From assembly GCA_021774195.1 (NCBI GenBank), contig JAJFJJ010000144.1, forward strand, positions 1 through 32,040: a stretch of 32,040 bases of DNA, given 5' to 3'. This stretch comes from Nitrosomonas sp. Its GTDB lineage: Bacteria; Pseudomonadota; Gammaproteobacteria; Burkholderiales; Nitrosomonadaceae. The notes under the pieces are model-generated. The model saw only the letters and a list, made by a program, of their open reading frames with translations. It did not search any database and had not been told where the DNA came from. The translations under genes and the position numbers were made by a program. Shown piece after piece: positions 1-8,739 of the stretch (its first letter is position 1; the number at the start of each line of letters is the position of its first letter).

Positions 1-99
1 AACAATCGTCGGTTATTGGAGCCGATCGGAAATATTCCGCCAGCAGAATACGAAATGGCATATTATCGCCAATTGGAAGAGTCAGATGAAGCAGCCTGA
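1..99 (+). pseudogene. IS3-family transposase OrfB, C-terminal end (cut by window edge)
   Basis: The open frame enters from the left edge and ends with TGA at 97-99. The 32 visible residues include RRLLEPIGNIPPAEYE, which matches the conserved tail of IS3-family (IS51-like group) integrase-core transposases, followed by an acidic end. Nothing of the DDE catalytic core is in the window, so it cannot be said whether the gene is intact upstream. The sequence just after the stop looks like the right inverted repeat of the same element (see 100-138). Family recognition is from memory of the motif. Confidence 0.75.
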
Positions 100-138
100 C
101 TCAGACTAAAATGTCTCCGGAAAAACCGGGCCGATTCA
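100..138 (+). repeat. Right terminal inverted repeat of the IS3-family element
   Basis: Read on the minus strand from 138, the sequence begins TGAATCGGCCCGG, followed by a T run and CCGGAGAC. This resembles the TGAACCGCCCCGG-type ends of IS51-group IS3 elements. It follows directly after the OrfB stop codon, as expected for the right end of such an element. The last 11-12 codons of the neighbouring minus-strand transposase lie inside this repeat. That implies the IS3 element landed in that gene. The partner left end is outside the window. Confidence 0.6.
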
Positions 139-1444
139 ATATCATAAAATCGAGCAAGGCATCGAAGCTGTCAAAACAATGGTAGCAAGTCAATGCCTGG
201 ATATGCTGAAAAAACATCTTACGGCTCGACAATTTGGCGCGGATAAGCTGGTACTTGGTATCCATCATGTCGAGTATCGTATGGAATAAAAAAGCCAGCA
301 AATTGAGGCTGGCCAGTAAAGCCGAGAGGTGTTCTTTGCCATGCCCGAAGTTGTGAGTGAGGTGATAGCCTTTGGTTTTTAATGTGTTGTTATTCTCGTT
401 CTCAACCTTCCAGCGCGTGCGTCCCGCCTGAACGATGCCAACCACGTTATCCGCGCTGATGCGGTGATTGCTGATAAAAGTATTTTGATAAACCACCTTG
501 CCATCCGAGTCGGTGGTGGTGAGTTCGCACCAGTTGATCTCCAGCGCGTCGTCACCATCGCGTATGGGCAGTTGATTGACGAAGCGGTAGTTGTCAATCT
601 CCCGTCGTTTGCCATGGCGACTTTCTATTCTCAGCGTTTGTACGACTTGGGCCTTTTCCAGCTGATCCAACCAATCGTACAGCGTTGGGTGCGATTGGGG
701 CTTGCAGACAAAGATAAAATTCAGTCCGGCTGCAATCACTTGTTCGCACAAAGGTTGGCGACTGTATAGATCATCACCAAGCAGCGTGACATTGAGAGCC
801 CGATAGCGTGCGCTATATTTGCAGATCCAGCGTTTAGCTGCAGCTGTTTCACAGTCTTGCTTGTGGTGACCATCTTGCGGCACAATGAATTCCGGTTCCA
901 AAGGGAGAGCCCGGTTATGACCGGGTGCTACAATAACCGGGGTGATAACCGTATGTAAATAACTGGTTCGACCATTCTTATGCGTTTTGACGCTGCAATT
1001 TTTACAGTGAATGCAATTTGAACTATGGTATTGCGTGCCATCCAGAGCAATTAAGAGTTGATCTTCAACGGCGCGAAAGACTTGTAGTTGCCCTAGCTCA
1101 TTTAATGCATTGAAAACCCACTCGAACATCGGAAATACCTGTTGCGGCGGCACAGCGTCAAGCAGGTCGCGAATATGGTTGTCTGAGGGAATGGCCTGAA
1201 TTCCAAATAAAGTTTGGGCGTTGCTTTTGCCCTTATTCTCGGCCATGGCGGTTTGATGGGCCAAAAACGAGGGGCTTTGGGTAGTGAGAACCGAGAATGC
1301 ACCCAGCACCACGTCTTCAATACTGTAGATCGTGTTTCGCCCTGTACGCTTGTCCGGAAAACGATGGATTAATTGTCGAAACGTGTCTACCAGGTTACTG
1401 AAGGTCAAACATGCCTTGCCCTGCGGCCGAAAAGGATATGCCAA
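101..1444 (-). CDS. DDE transposase (IS4/ISNCY-like), 3' end replaced by IS3 sequence
   Basis: The 447-residue product has an RNase-H-like DDE layout. The first Asp is at 135 in a DGTQYHSS context, the second at 224-225 in LLGDDLY, and the Glu at 348 in RWKVENENNNTLK. A Cys pair, IHCKNC (145-150), and the HNFGHG motif (364-369) fit a group usually filed under ISNCY or an IS4 relative; the exact family is uncertain. The longest frame starts at a TTG (1442-1444) without a good ribosome site. An internal start near Leu13 is possible, because the conserved homology seems to begin there. The last 11-12 residues are encoded by the end of the adjoining IS3 element, so the native C-terminus is lost. 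Catalytic residues are intact, but mobility is doubtful because one IS end is missing. Confidence 0.75.
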   Translation of the reverse strand: MAYPFRPQGKACLTFSNLVDTFRQLIHRFPDKRTGRNTIYSIEDVVLGAFSVLTTQSPSFLAHQTAMAENKGKSNAQTLFGIQAIPSDNHIRDLLDAVPPQQVFPMFEWVFNALNELGQLQVFRAVEDQLLIALDGTQYHSSNCIHCKNCSVKTHKNGRTSYLHTVITPVIVAPGHNRALPLEPEFIVPQDGHHKQDCETAAAKRWICKYSARYRALNVTLLGDDLYSRQPLCEQVIAAGLNFIFVCKPQSHPTLYDWLDQLEKAQVVQTLRIESRHGKRREIDNYRFVNQLPIRDGDDALEINWCELTTTDSDGKVVYQNTFISNHRISADNVVGIVQAGRTRWKVENENNNTLKTKGYHLTHNFGHGKEHLSALLASLNLLAFLFHTILDMMDTKYQLIRAKLSSRKMFFQHIQALTCYHCFDSFDALLDFMILNRPGFSGDILV

Positions 1445-1953
1445 TGTCGTTAACCAATTTATGATCTCCCATGCTGTTATACAGAAGTAGTTGCGATTTG
1501 TTCAGCAGTTTGTGTGGTTTTGCCACAATTAGAATTGCTGACAATTGACAGAATTCACCATTGTGAAAACCCTCGCTAGTGCTTGATATGCGCTAAATTC
1601 TTGTCATAATTTGACATCTTTTAACTGATAAGAGACTAATGTACATAGCATTTTTGTCATGATTTGACATCTTTTAATTGATGAGAGAGCAATTGTATTC
1701 TGTACTATAGTCGTCGCGGTATGAGCAGGGTACGAAGACCTACCCGCATTAACTGAGGCAACATTCCCATCACAATTTAGGCGATACGGAAACATTGCCG
1801 GATATCTTTGTAAATGACTTCAAATGATTTGTGTCTCTTTTAATCTAGTAAAATATAAATACTAGATAAAACTTTTAGGCTAAATATAAAGTACTATATT
1901 TCGTTTTTGTAGAAATAACAACAGGTCAGGCATTAAATCGCCAGGAAAAAACT
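1445..1953. other. Intergenic region between transposase and EI24-like gene
   Basis: About 500 bases without a convincing gene. The part next to the transposase should contain the right end of that IS; a small hairpin (TGTGG/CCACA, 1513-1527) is the only structure I see there. It also holds the 35-bp direct repeats (1601-1688). From about 1800 to 1950 it is very AT-rich, likely the promoter zone of the following gene. A 63-codon minus-strand frame here looks random. Confidence 0.5.
1601..1688. repeat. 35-bp direct repeat, two copies, 53-bp period
   Basis: Copies at 1601-1635 and 1654-1688 match at 32 of 35 positions; all three differences are transitions. Each contains TTGTCAT, then ATTTGACATC, then TTTTAA(C/T)TGAT(A/G)AGAGA. 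The TTGACA hexamers (1611-1616 and 1664-1669) look like -35 boxes, but only the first has a plausible -10 (ACTAAT, 1635-1640, 18-bp spacing). They may be paired regulator sites, an IS end, or a local duplication. Confidence 0.7.
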
Positions 1954-2718
1954 ATGTCTCTGATTTTTTTATCATTAACACGCGCATTGCGTGACCTTTT
2001 TCAATTTAAGATTATCTGGATCATGATCTGGCCGGTTTTAGTGGCAACTTTATTCTGGTTAATGATTGGAATAATTTTCTGGGATAATTTTTCAGTCTGG
2101 ATTTTGCAAGGTTTTACAACCATGGGAATTGCAGATTGGCTTGCCAAGACTGATTCAGGTTGGATTGCCAGCAGTGTTCAATGGTTAATCCATTTGTTGG
2201 CGTTTGTTCCACTTGTGATGGTGACCTCTTTGACCATTACGGCAATTTTTGTTATGCCTGCACTAATCAATTTAGTGGCCAAGAAACGTTATCCCAATTT
2301 GAAGCGAGAGTATGGTGCTACCGTGATAGGTAGCGTCATTAATGCGTTGTATGCAATCGTGCTTTATGCAGTTATTTGGGCAATCGCGTTACCATTATGG
2401 GCATTTGGCTTGGGGTTGTTGATTCCCTTTCTCGCTGCGGCATTCGTTAATCAACAATTATTCCGGTACGACGCATTATCTGAGCATCCCAATAAGCGAG
2501 AGCTTAAACAATTGCTCTCTACAGGTCGATTGCCGCTGTGGAATTTAGGGTTGCTTACTGGATTGGTGCAATATGTTCCGTTACTGAATATTATTGCGCC
2601 GACCTTTGCCGCGCTAGCTTTTACTCACTATGAATTAGCACGACTGGAAAAGATTCGTGCGAATAAATTGCCGAATGAACCCGCAGAAATGGATCACGGC
2701 AAAATAAAACATTCGTGA
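1954..2718 (+). CDS. EI24/CysZ-family integral membrane protein
   Basis: The 254-residue product has about four to five hydrophobic segments (roughly residues 20-45, 75-105, 125-165, 200-225). The overall pattern is that of the EI24 domain family, which includes the sulfate transporter CysZ and many uncharacterised bacterial proteins. The short N-terminal stretch before the first segment and the C-terminal TFAALAFTHYELARLE are typical. It acts in the inner membrane. No sulfate-assimilation gene is nearby, so calling it CysZ would be over-reading. The start is supported by AGGA at 1943-1946, 7 bases upstream. The stop (2716-2718) abuts the stop of the convergent permease gene with no bases between. 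Confidence 0.75.
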   Translation: MSLIFLSLTRALRDLFQFKIIWIMIWPVLVATLFWLMIGIIFWDNFSVWILQGFTTMGIADWLAKTDSGWIASSVQWLIHLLAFVPLVMVTSLTITAIFVMPALINLVAKKRYPNLKREYGATVIGSVINALYAIVLYAVIWAIALPLWAFGLGLLIPFLAAAFVNQQLFRYDALSEHPNKRELKQLLSTGRLPLWNLGLLTGLVQYVPLLNIIAPTFAALAFTHYELARLEKIRANKLPNEPAEMDHGKIKHS

Positions 2719-3918
2719 TCATTCTGCACGTAAAGCATCAACTGGGTTAAGCTTTGCTGCCCGCATAGCAGGCACCACGCCAGCAGCAAGCCCGATCAGC
2801 ATTGATAACGCTAATGCACCGATGACAAAGTCCCAGGGAATATGCACGGGTAAATTGCTAACAAAGATGGAGAGTAACCAAGCGATGCCGGTACCAATAA
2901 TTAAACCGGCTAAACCGCCCAACGTGGAAAGCGCTGTGGATTCCATCAAGAATAGGATTCGAATGCGTGCTCGTGTTGCGCCTAATGCGGTCAGCAAGCC
3001 AATTTCGGAAACACGCTCGGCGACAGCGATATGCATTAATGTCACCATACCGACGGCACCAACCAGTAAAGAAATGCCACCCAACGCTGCAACCGCAAAT
3101 TTAAGTACATTTAATACCGTTGACATGGTACTCAGCATTTGTTGTTGTGGAATAATGGTGAAGTCTTCACGACCATGACGTGCCACAAGAATCCGATTGA
3201 TATCTTCGACAATGGTATCAACGGGTATGCCAGGGTGATAGGTAATATTAATTTCCATTAAGCCTTCACGATTGAAAACCTCCAGAGCGCGAGCAGTTGG
3301 TATAAAAACCGTGTCATCCAGATCGAAGTCTAATATTTGTCCCTTTGATGCCATAACACCGATCACACGAAAGCGGGAGCCACCAACTTGCAAAATGGCG
3401 CCAAGTGGGTTTTGTCCATCAAATAATTCGGTGTGGACTTTAGCACCTAACACAGCATAAGCACGTGGGTTGCGTGGATCGTCGTCGGGCAGGAATTGGC
3501 CAATACCGACTTGCATATTGAATGCGTGAGCAAAATCCGGTCCCTGACCAAATACTGTGACGCGCCTACTGCGTCCCTGCGCGCGTATTTCTGCATTACC
3601 CATGACGCTGGCATTAGTATGTTGCACGTAACGACTATGTTTAAGCGCCATTGCATCATCAATGGTTAGGATTCGTGCACTACCAATGGCACCCAATGAT
3701 CCGCCGTGGGTACTGACCTTCCCGGGCGTTACGGTGACAATGTTGGTGCCAAATTGAGTAAATTCGGACAGTACAAAGCGTTGTATGCCATCACCAATGG
3801 CAGTGAGTAAAATGACCGCTGCGATGCCAATGGCGATACCCGAAGCGGATAAAATGGTGCGTAAACGATGCGAAGTCAATGAGCGGAAAGTAAAATGCAA
3901 CGTATCAATGGTGTTCAT
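2719..3918 (-). CDS. ABC transporter permease, MacB/FtsX-like (second of two)
   Basis: This 399-residue protein follows the MacB permease plan. There is one N-terminal membrane helix (about 20-42), a periplasmic MacB-type domain (about 50-240), and three C-terminal helices (about 270-300, 320-350, 360-390). It ends with the typical AMRAAKLNPVDALRAE motif, the coupling segment of FtsX-like permeases. Its ATG overlaps the stop of the preceding permease gene by four bases (ATGA), so translation is probably coupled. It is the last gene of a minus-strand operon encoding adaptor, ATPase, permease and permease. The two permeases are homologous and probably form a heterodimer in the inner membrane. 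The substrate (peptide, lipid or drug) cannot be read from the sequence. Confidence 0.85.
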   Translation of the reverse strand: MNTIDTLHFTFRSLTSHRLRTILSASGIAIGIAAVILLTAIGDGIQRFVLSEFTQFGTNIVTVTPGKVSTHGGSLGAIGSARILTIDDAMALKHSRYVQHTNASVMGNAEIRAQGRSRRVTVFGQGPDFAHAFNMQVGIGQFLPDDDPRNPRAYAVLGAKVHTELFDGQNPLGAILQVGGSRFRVIGVMASKGQILDFDLDDTVFIPTARALEVFNREGLMEINITYHPGIPVDTIVEDINRILVARHGREDFTIIPQQQMLSTMSTVLNVLKFAVAALGGISLLVGAVGMVTLMHIAVAERVSEIGLLTALGATRARIRILFLMESTALSTLGGLAGLIIGTGIAWLLSIFVSNLPVHIPWDFVIGALALSMLIGLAAGVVPAMRAAKLNPVDALRAE

Positions 3919-5117
3919 TTTTTACTCAGTGCCGTGACAGGATTTAAGTGTGCGGCGCGACTGGCAGGTAATAAACTGGCCAGTATGCCGGTGATCAACG
4001 CAACAATTATCCCGGCCAAACAAGCCCAAGCGGGCGCCCAGGCGGGTAGGAGTGGATAAGCAAGGCGTAGCAATAAGCTGCCAAATTGTCCCAGCATGAA
4101 ACCAATCACTGCACCAGCTAATGATAACCACAACGCTTCGACAAAAAATAATCGACGTATATCTGCCGTATTGGCACCAATTGCTTTTAACAGTCCGATC
4201 TCTGTTGTTCTTTGGTTTACCGCAACAAGCATCACATTCATGATCAGTACGCCTGCAACAATCAGACTGATGGCTGCAATGCCAGCAACGGCAAGCGTCA
4301 ATGCGTGCAAAATACGATCAAACGTTTCCAGCACAGCATCTTGGGTGATGACCGTTGTGTCGTCTTCACCATCATGACTTTCTTTCATCGTGTCTAGGAT
4401 TGCTTGCTTGGCCGGTTGGATGGCGTGGCGGTTTTTTGCTTCAACTAGAATACGAAATAAAGAGGTGGTATTAAATAAGGACTGTGCATAATCAATTGGA
4501 ATAATCACCACTTCATCGGTATTAAATCCCATTGATTCACCCTGCGGTACCAGTACACCTGAAACCAGGAAACGGTTTCCATCTAGTCTAATTCGTTGTC
4601 CGATGGCATTATTATTTGGAAAAAATTCTTTTGCTAATTTGGCACCCAAAACAATTTGTGCGCTACGTGCAGAACCTTGTGTGAGGAATGATCCTTGAGA
4701 CAATTTCATATGCCTGATTGGAATCAGGTTAGCGTTGCTGCCCAATACAGTTACTTCACGTAGACGAGTGGCGGCAGATAATTCCGCTACACCGACATTC
4801 AGTGGTGCGTAGCGTTTGACCTGAGGAATACGCCCGATTAATTGCGCATCTTTTAAAGTCAGGTCACGCGGTGTCTGACCCAAAACAGCACCCGGAAATG
4901 AACCGGAAGTTTCGGCTCGTCCCGGCATGACCACCAGTAGATTGGTGCCGATGGATGAGAATTGGTTAACCACGTAGCGTCGTGCGCCGTCCCCCAAAGC
5001 GGTTAGGACAATCACTGCAGCAACCCCTAGTGACATTGCCAGAATAATTAATAATGAGCGTATTCGGTAGCTCATAATGGTTTTAAAAGAAAGCTGTAAT
5101 GTGTCAATCAGTGTCAT
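3915..5117 (-). CDS. ABC transporter permease, MacB/FtsX-like (first of two)
   Basis: This is a MacB-type permease of about 400 residues with an N-terminal helix, a large periplasmic domain, three C-terminal helices and the closing motif SRAAHLNPVTALSKK. I place the start at the ATG 5115-5117, giving [11 protein letters not shown], which aligns with the MNTIDTLHFTF start of the sister permease. The open frame extends 20 codons further, to 5177, inside the ATPase gene, but those residues look unlike a permease N-terminus. With this start it overlaps the ATPase gene by 14 bases. It shares its probable heterodimer partner and export role with the downstream permease. MacB itself is one polypeptide carrying the ATPase; here the ATPase is separate, as in LolCDE- or YknYZ-like systems. 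Confidence 0.85.
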   Translation of the reverse strand: MTLIDTLQLSFKTIMSYRIRSLLIILAMSLGVAAVIVLTALGDGARRYVVNQFSSIGTNLLVVMPGRAETSGSFPGAVLGQTPRDLTLKDAQLIGRIPQVKRYAPLNVGVAELSAATRLREVTVLGSNANLIPIRHMKLSQGSFLTQGSARSAQIVLGAKLAKEFFPNNNAIGQRIRLDGNRFLVSGVLVPQGESMGFNTDEVVIIPIDYAQSLFNTTSLFRILVEAKNRHAIQPAKQAILDTMKESHDGEDDTTVITQDAVLETFDRILHALTLAVAGIAAISLIVAGVLIMNVMLVAVNQRTTEIGLLKAIGANTADIRRLFFVEALWLSLAGAVIGFMLGQFGSLLLRLAYPLLPAWAPAWACLAGIIVALITGILASLLPASRAAHLNPVTALSKK

Positions 5118-5787
5118 TGGTTTGATCAGTCTGAATTTTTCCGTCCCGCATGGTAATTTGACGGTGCGCACGTGCACCTAATTCTCGGTCATGCGTGACA
5201 ACAATCAGTGTGGTGCCTGATTGATGTGATTTTTCAAGTAAATGTATGACTTCAGAGCCAATCTGATGATCCAGGTTGCCGGTGGGCTCATCGGCAAGAA
5301 TTGCCTTGGGTTGCATAATGGTTGCACGTGCAATTGCCACACGTTGGCGTTGTCCGCCCGATAGTTCTGCTGGGCGATGTTGGGCGCGATCTTCTAAATT
5401 AAAGGCAAGCAAGGCTTCTTGAACTCGTTGGCGGCGTTCTTTGGGTGGAATGCCGCCAAGAATCAATGGCAGCTCGATATTCTCAGCGGCGGATAAACGT
5501 GGCACCAAATGAAAAGTTTGGAAAACAAAGCCGATTTTTTCGCGTCGAATTTGTGCTTGTTCGGTTTCGTTTAGGTCGGTAACAATTTTATCATCCAGTT
5601 CATAGTTGCCATGGTCTGGTTTGTCCAATAAACCGATGATGTTTAATAAAGTTGACTTGCCGGAACCGGATGGCCCCATGATCGATACATATTCTCCGGA
5701 TGAAATAGTTAGATTAATATCGTTTAATGCATGAACGGTTTGGTCGCCCATATGAAAAATGCGTGTTATACCAGCCAGGCAGATCAT
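5104..5787 (-). CDS. ABC transporter ATP-binding protein, MacB/LolD type
   Basis: The 227-residue nucleotide-binding subunit has a complete set of motifs. Walker A is GPSGSGKST (38-46), the signature is LSGGQ (142-146), Walker B with D-loop is [11 protein letters not shown] (about 163-173), and the switch His is in VVTHD (about 199). Length and sequence style are those of the MacB/LolD/FtsE group that powers FtsX-like permeases. It lies between the adaptor gene, with a four-base ATGA overlap at 5784-5787, and the first permease. It should hydrolyse ATP at the cytoplasmic face of a tripartite export machine. No outer-membrane TolC-like partner is encoded in the window. Confidence 0.93.
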   Translation of the reverse strand: MICLAGITRIFHMGDQTVHALNDINLTISSGEYVSIMGPSGSGKSTLLNIIGLLDKPDHGNYELDDKIVTDLNETEQAQIRREKIGFVFQTFHLVPRLSAAENIELPLILGGIPPKERRQRVQEALLAFNLEDRAQHRPAELSGGQRQRVAIARATIMQPKAILADEPTGNLDHQIGSEVIHLLEKSHQSGTTLIVVTHDRELGARAHRQITMRDGKIQTDQTNDTD

Positions 5788-6929
5788 AATCCATTACTGA
5801 TGGGTTGTACCACAGTGCCGGCCTGAATTTCCTCCTGATCAAATGAAATCAGCACTTGATCGTTTTCTTTCAGACCTTCAATAATTTCTGTAAAGCTCCA
5901 ATTCGCTAATCCGGTTTTTAGCTGTCGTTCTTCCAGTTTGTTGTCTTTTCCTAGACGCAACACTGTTTTATCCTGACGTATGGCTTGTGAAGGAATGCGC
6001 AGTGTATTGTCACGGCGTTCGAGAATTACTTCGACATCAACGCTGTAACCAACCAATAAAGTTTCTGTTGGGATTTGCGCAAAATCAACTTCAATATCAA
6101 CCGTGCGTGCTTGCTTCTCGATTTCTGTAACATAAGGGGCGATGCGTCGGACCGTGCCATCGAACACTTGTTCCGACATAGCGTCCAGTGTGATACGTGC
6201 TTGTTGCCCAACCTTAATTTTTGGCGCATCGACCTCATCCATCGGTGCACTCACATAAATGCAGGTGTCGTCAATCAAATCAATAGCGGGCGGGGTTGGT
6301 ACGCCAGGCGGGGACGGGGTGGTGTACTCACCGAGTTCGCCGGTAATCTGGGCAATTACTCCTGCAAATGGTGCGGTAATAATGGTTCGGTCTAGGCTGA
6401 CCTCGGCGACTTCAACTTGTGCCTCGGCACGTTTAATGTCGGAGATAGCCGCATCACAACCGGCTTGTTTTGCACGTGCGTTGGCATCTGCATCTTCGGC
6501 ACCTTGTGAACTGATGAAACCTTTGTCGACCAGTTGTTGTGTGCGTGCCGATTCGCGTTGTGCATTTTCTGCGATAATACATGCTTCATGGCGGTGTTCA
6601 ATTGCCGTGGCTAACTGGCGTTGTGCCAAATCGCGTTGTGCCGCGAGACTTTCGTTCCATAATTCTAATAATTTTTGGTCTTTTTTGACTCGCTCTCCTT
6701 CTTCTACCCAGATATTGACAATCTGGCCGCCGGAAGCTGGTGCCAGATTTGCTCGTTGACAGGATTTGATGGTACCTGCACGGGTGTTAACCACGGTTGC
6801 TTCGACGCTGCCGCGTGTGATGGTTGCCAATTCCACTTCAACTGGATTGGGGCGGGTAAAGTACCAAATTGCTGATCCCGCAACAGCGATACTTATAATC
6901 GCGATGATTATTTTCTTGGATTGCCGCAT
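5784..6929 (-). CDS. Periplasmic adaptor (HlyD/MacA-like membrane-fusion protein)
   Basis: An N-terminal membrane anchor (IIIAIISIAVAGSAIWYF) is followed by a split lipoyl/barrel-sandwich region and a long alpha-helical hairpin (about residues 95-190, rich in Ala, Gln and Arg). A beta-barrel part includes the TIITAPFAGVIAQITGELGEY motif at the second half of the lipoyl fold. This is the plan of MacA/HlyD adaptors, which bridge an inner-membrane ABC transporter to a TolC-type channel. I favour the ATG at 6927-6929; the frame is open to a TTG at 6938, and neither start has a strong ribosome site. It is the first gene of the operon, divergent from the MutS-like gene. A short Pro-rich insert (SPPGVPTPP) in the lipoyl region is unusual. 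Confidence 0.88.
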   Translation of the reverse strand: MRQSKKIIIAIISIAVAGSAIWYFTRPNPVEVELATITRGSVEATVVNTRAGTIKSCQRANLAPASGGQIVNIWVEEGERVKKDQKLLELWNESLAAQRDLAQRQLATAIEHRHEACIIAENAQRESARTQQLVDKGFISSQGAEDADANARAKQAGCDAAISDIKRAEAQVEVAEVSLDRTIITAPFAGVIAQITGELGEYTTPSPPGVPTPPAIDLIDDTCIYVSAPMDEVDAPKIKVGQQARITLDAMSEQVFDGTVRRIAPYVTEIEKQARTVDIEVDFAQIPTETLLVGYSVDVEVILERRDNTLRIPSQAIRQDKTVLRLGKDNKLEERQLKTGLANWSFTEIIEGLKENDQVLISFDQEEIQAGTVVQPISNGL

Positions 6930-7051
6930 AATTAGCAAACGGGGGTATGTTGATGGTAATAAAACATATATGACAAATTGTTGTACTTAGCTCTTAATAT
7001 GGTTATTTTACACTTTCAACTGCGTTTCTTAAGCGTGAATAAAGAAAAACT

Positions 7052-8707
7052 ATGAATTCTACAAATCCACCGACTAATATTTGGCAAGACGAACGATTGC
7101 TGTCCAGTAGTGACCAACCTGCCAGCATTGATCAATTGCGACCAACCGAATCGGATTATAGGCTACTTGATCCTAAAACATATGATGCCATTGAAGCGGA
7201 AGCGCTATTTGAGCAAGTGGATCACACGAAAACGCATATTGGTCGTTTAGTGGTTTATCGGTCTTTAACGCAGGTTGTCAATCCGGCTCCTGTGCTGCAA
7301 CAAAAACAAGCGGCGTTGCGTGAAATTGTTGATGATGTGCAAATGTACGATGCACTGAATGGTTATGTTGATCATCTGGTGAGAGGAGAGCGTTCGCTTG
7401 ATCATTTGTTGTATGGTGAATTTACCGGCGGACTAACTACCGAGGAACCGGTTGATAATGCGGAAGAGCTAGTGTTTGGTGGTCATGGCTATCGGCAATA
7501 TAAAGATGGGACGCGTTTTGTACAGCAAATGGTTGAATCTGCAAATGATTTGCCGCGCCCGAAAAGTCCTTATCTATGTCACTTGATTGATGCCATTGGG
7601 TGTCTTGAGGAATCGCGTATTTATTCATTGATCAAAGGGCCGGTTTATTTGGCGAGCGGTAAATTCAAAACCAAAAAAGAAAAACCTGCATTCTTGCCAC
7701 TACCCAAATTTCGGCCAACTATTTTTAAATTAATCCCTATGCTGCTTTTTGCAGTGGCGATTTACGCAATTTTGTTTGCCTTTGAAACGGTTTTGCCGGA
7801 GATGGGAGCCTCTTATATTGGTTATGGCATTCTAGCGTTAACTGTGCCGGTTTTCCCCATCGTACTGTTAGCCATCGGGGTTTCAGATCGCGATAGCATC
7901 ATCTATCCGTTACGTAAGCAATTTAGAGAGAGTCCCGAATTAGCAAAAGCAATGGAAGCATTGGGTATGTTGGATGAATTACTTTGTTACCATCGTTATG
8001 GTCAATCGTTGAACGGAGATAAAGTGTTGCCGCAAATATTTGATGAGCAACATCATCTGCTGAGTGTTAGCAACGCAAAGAACCCGCTGTTGATCAATCA
8101 AATACCGGATTACGTGCCGAATGAAATTGGATTGGATGCATCAGGACGGTTGGTGATTATCACCGGACCAAACAGTGGCGGTAAAACCGCATATTGCAAG
8201 ACGATTGCGCAAATTCAATTGCTTGGGCAAATGGGGTGTTATATTCCGGCCACGCAAGCGCAATTGGTGCCGGTTGAACATATCTACTATCAAGTTCCAG
8301 ACCCAGGGCAGTTGGATGCCGGCATGGGGCGATTCGGTCATGAATTGAAGCGCACGCGTGAAATATTCTTTAATTCGACACCTCGTAGTCTGGTGGTGCT
8401 GGATGAACTGTCGGAAGGAACCACGTTTGAGGAAAAGATGGCATTATCTGAATATATACTGAAGGGATTCCATCAATTGGGCGCAAGTATTTTGCTAGTG
8501 ACGCATAATCATGAATTATGCGAGCGGTTGCAAAAAGATGGGGTCGGCAAGTATTTGCAAATTGAATTTAAACCGGAAGGCCCAACACACCGATTGATTA
8601 CTGGTGTTTCGCGTGTCAGTCATGCAGAGCGTGTTGCCAGCGCGATCGGTTTTAGCAAGCAAGATGTTGAAAGACATTTGGAGAATCAGCGTGGGCTAAA
8701 AGATTGA
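7052..8707 (+). CDS. MutS-like ATPase with two transmembrane segments
   Basis: The C-terminal third is a MutS-type ATPase. Walker A is GPNSGGKT (372-379), Walker B is SLVVLDELSEGTT (446-458), and a switch His lies in LVTHNHELC. The N-terminal two thirds resemble the MutS core and lever (helical, LLDPKTYDAIEAE onward) but lack the mismatch-recognition domain. Two strong hydrophobic segments at about 225-247 and 254-276 interrupt the core, so the protein is probably anchored in the inner membrane. At 551 residues it is far shorter than MutS (about 850) and lacks the Smr domain of MutS2. It belongs to the poorly studied MutS-related membrane proteins of bacteria, and a mismatch-repair role should not be assumed. 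The upstream ribosome site (AAAGAAAAACT) is weak. A hairpin terminator follows at 8740-8768. Confidence 0.8.
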   Translation: MNSTNPPTNIWQDERLLSSSDQPASIDQLRPTESDYRLLDPKTYDAIEAEALFEQVDHTKTHIGRLVVYRSLTQVVNPAPVLQQKQAALREIVDDVQMYDALNGYVDHLVRGERSLDHLLYGEFTGGLTTEEPVDNAEELVFGGHGYRQYKDGTRFVQQMVESANDLPRPKSPYLCHLIDAIGCLEESRIYSLIKGPVYLASGKFKTKKEKPAFLPLPKFRPTIFKLIPMLLFAVAIYAILFAFETVLPEMGASYIGYGILALTVPVFPIVLLAIGVSDRDSIIYPLRKQFRESPELAKAMEALGMLDELLCYHRYGQSLNGDKVLPQIFDEQHHLLSVSNAKNPLLINQIPDYVPNEIGLDASGRLVIITGPNSGGKTAYCKTIAQIQLLGQMGCYIPATQAQLVPVEHIYYQVPDPGQLDAGMGRFGHELKRTREIFFNSTPRSLVVLDELSEGTTFEEKMALSEYILKGFHQLGASILLVTHNHELCERLQKDGVGKYLQIEFKPEGPTHRLITGVSRVSHAERVASAIGFSKQDVERHLENQRGLKD

Positions 8708-8739
8708 TATTGGATATTGTTGTCGCTTCAAAACAAACA

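Noticed and set aside
2822..4397. Several plus-strand frames of 60-118 codons opposite the two permease genes
   Set aside because: All are antisense to well-supported MacB-type permeases and show low-complexity, shadow-type composition.
6259..6759. 166-codon open frame on the plus strand, opposite the adaptor gene
   Set aside because: It lies wholly antisense to a gene with clear domain homology, and its translation is Ser/Ala/Arg-rich without motifs. It is a mirror of the coding strand.
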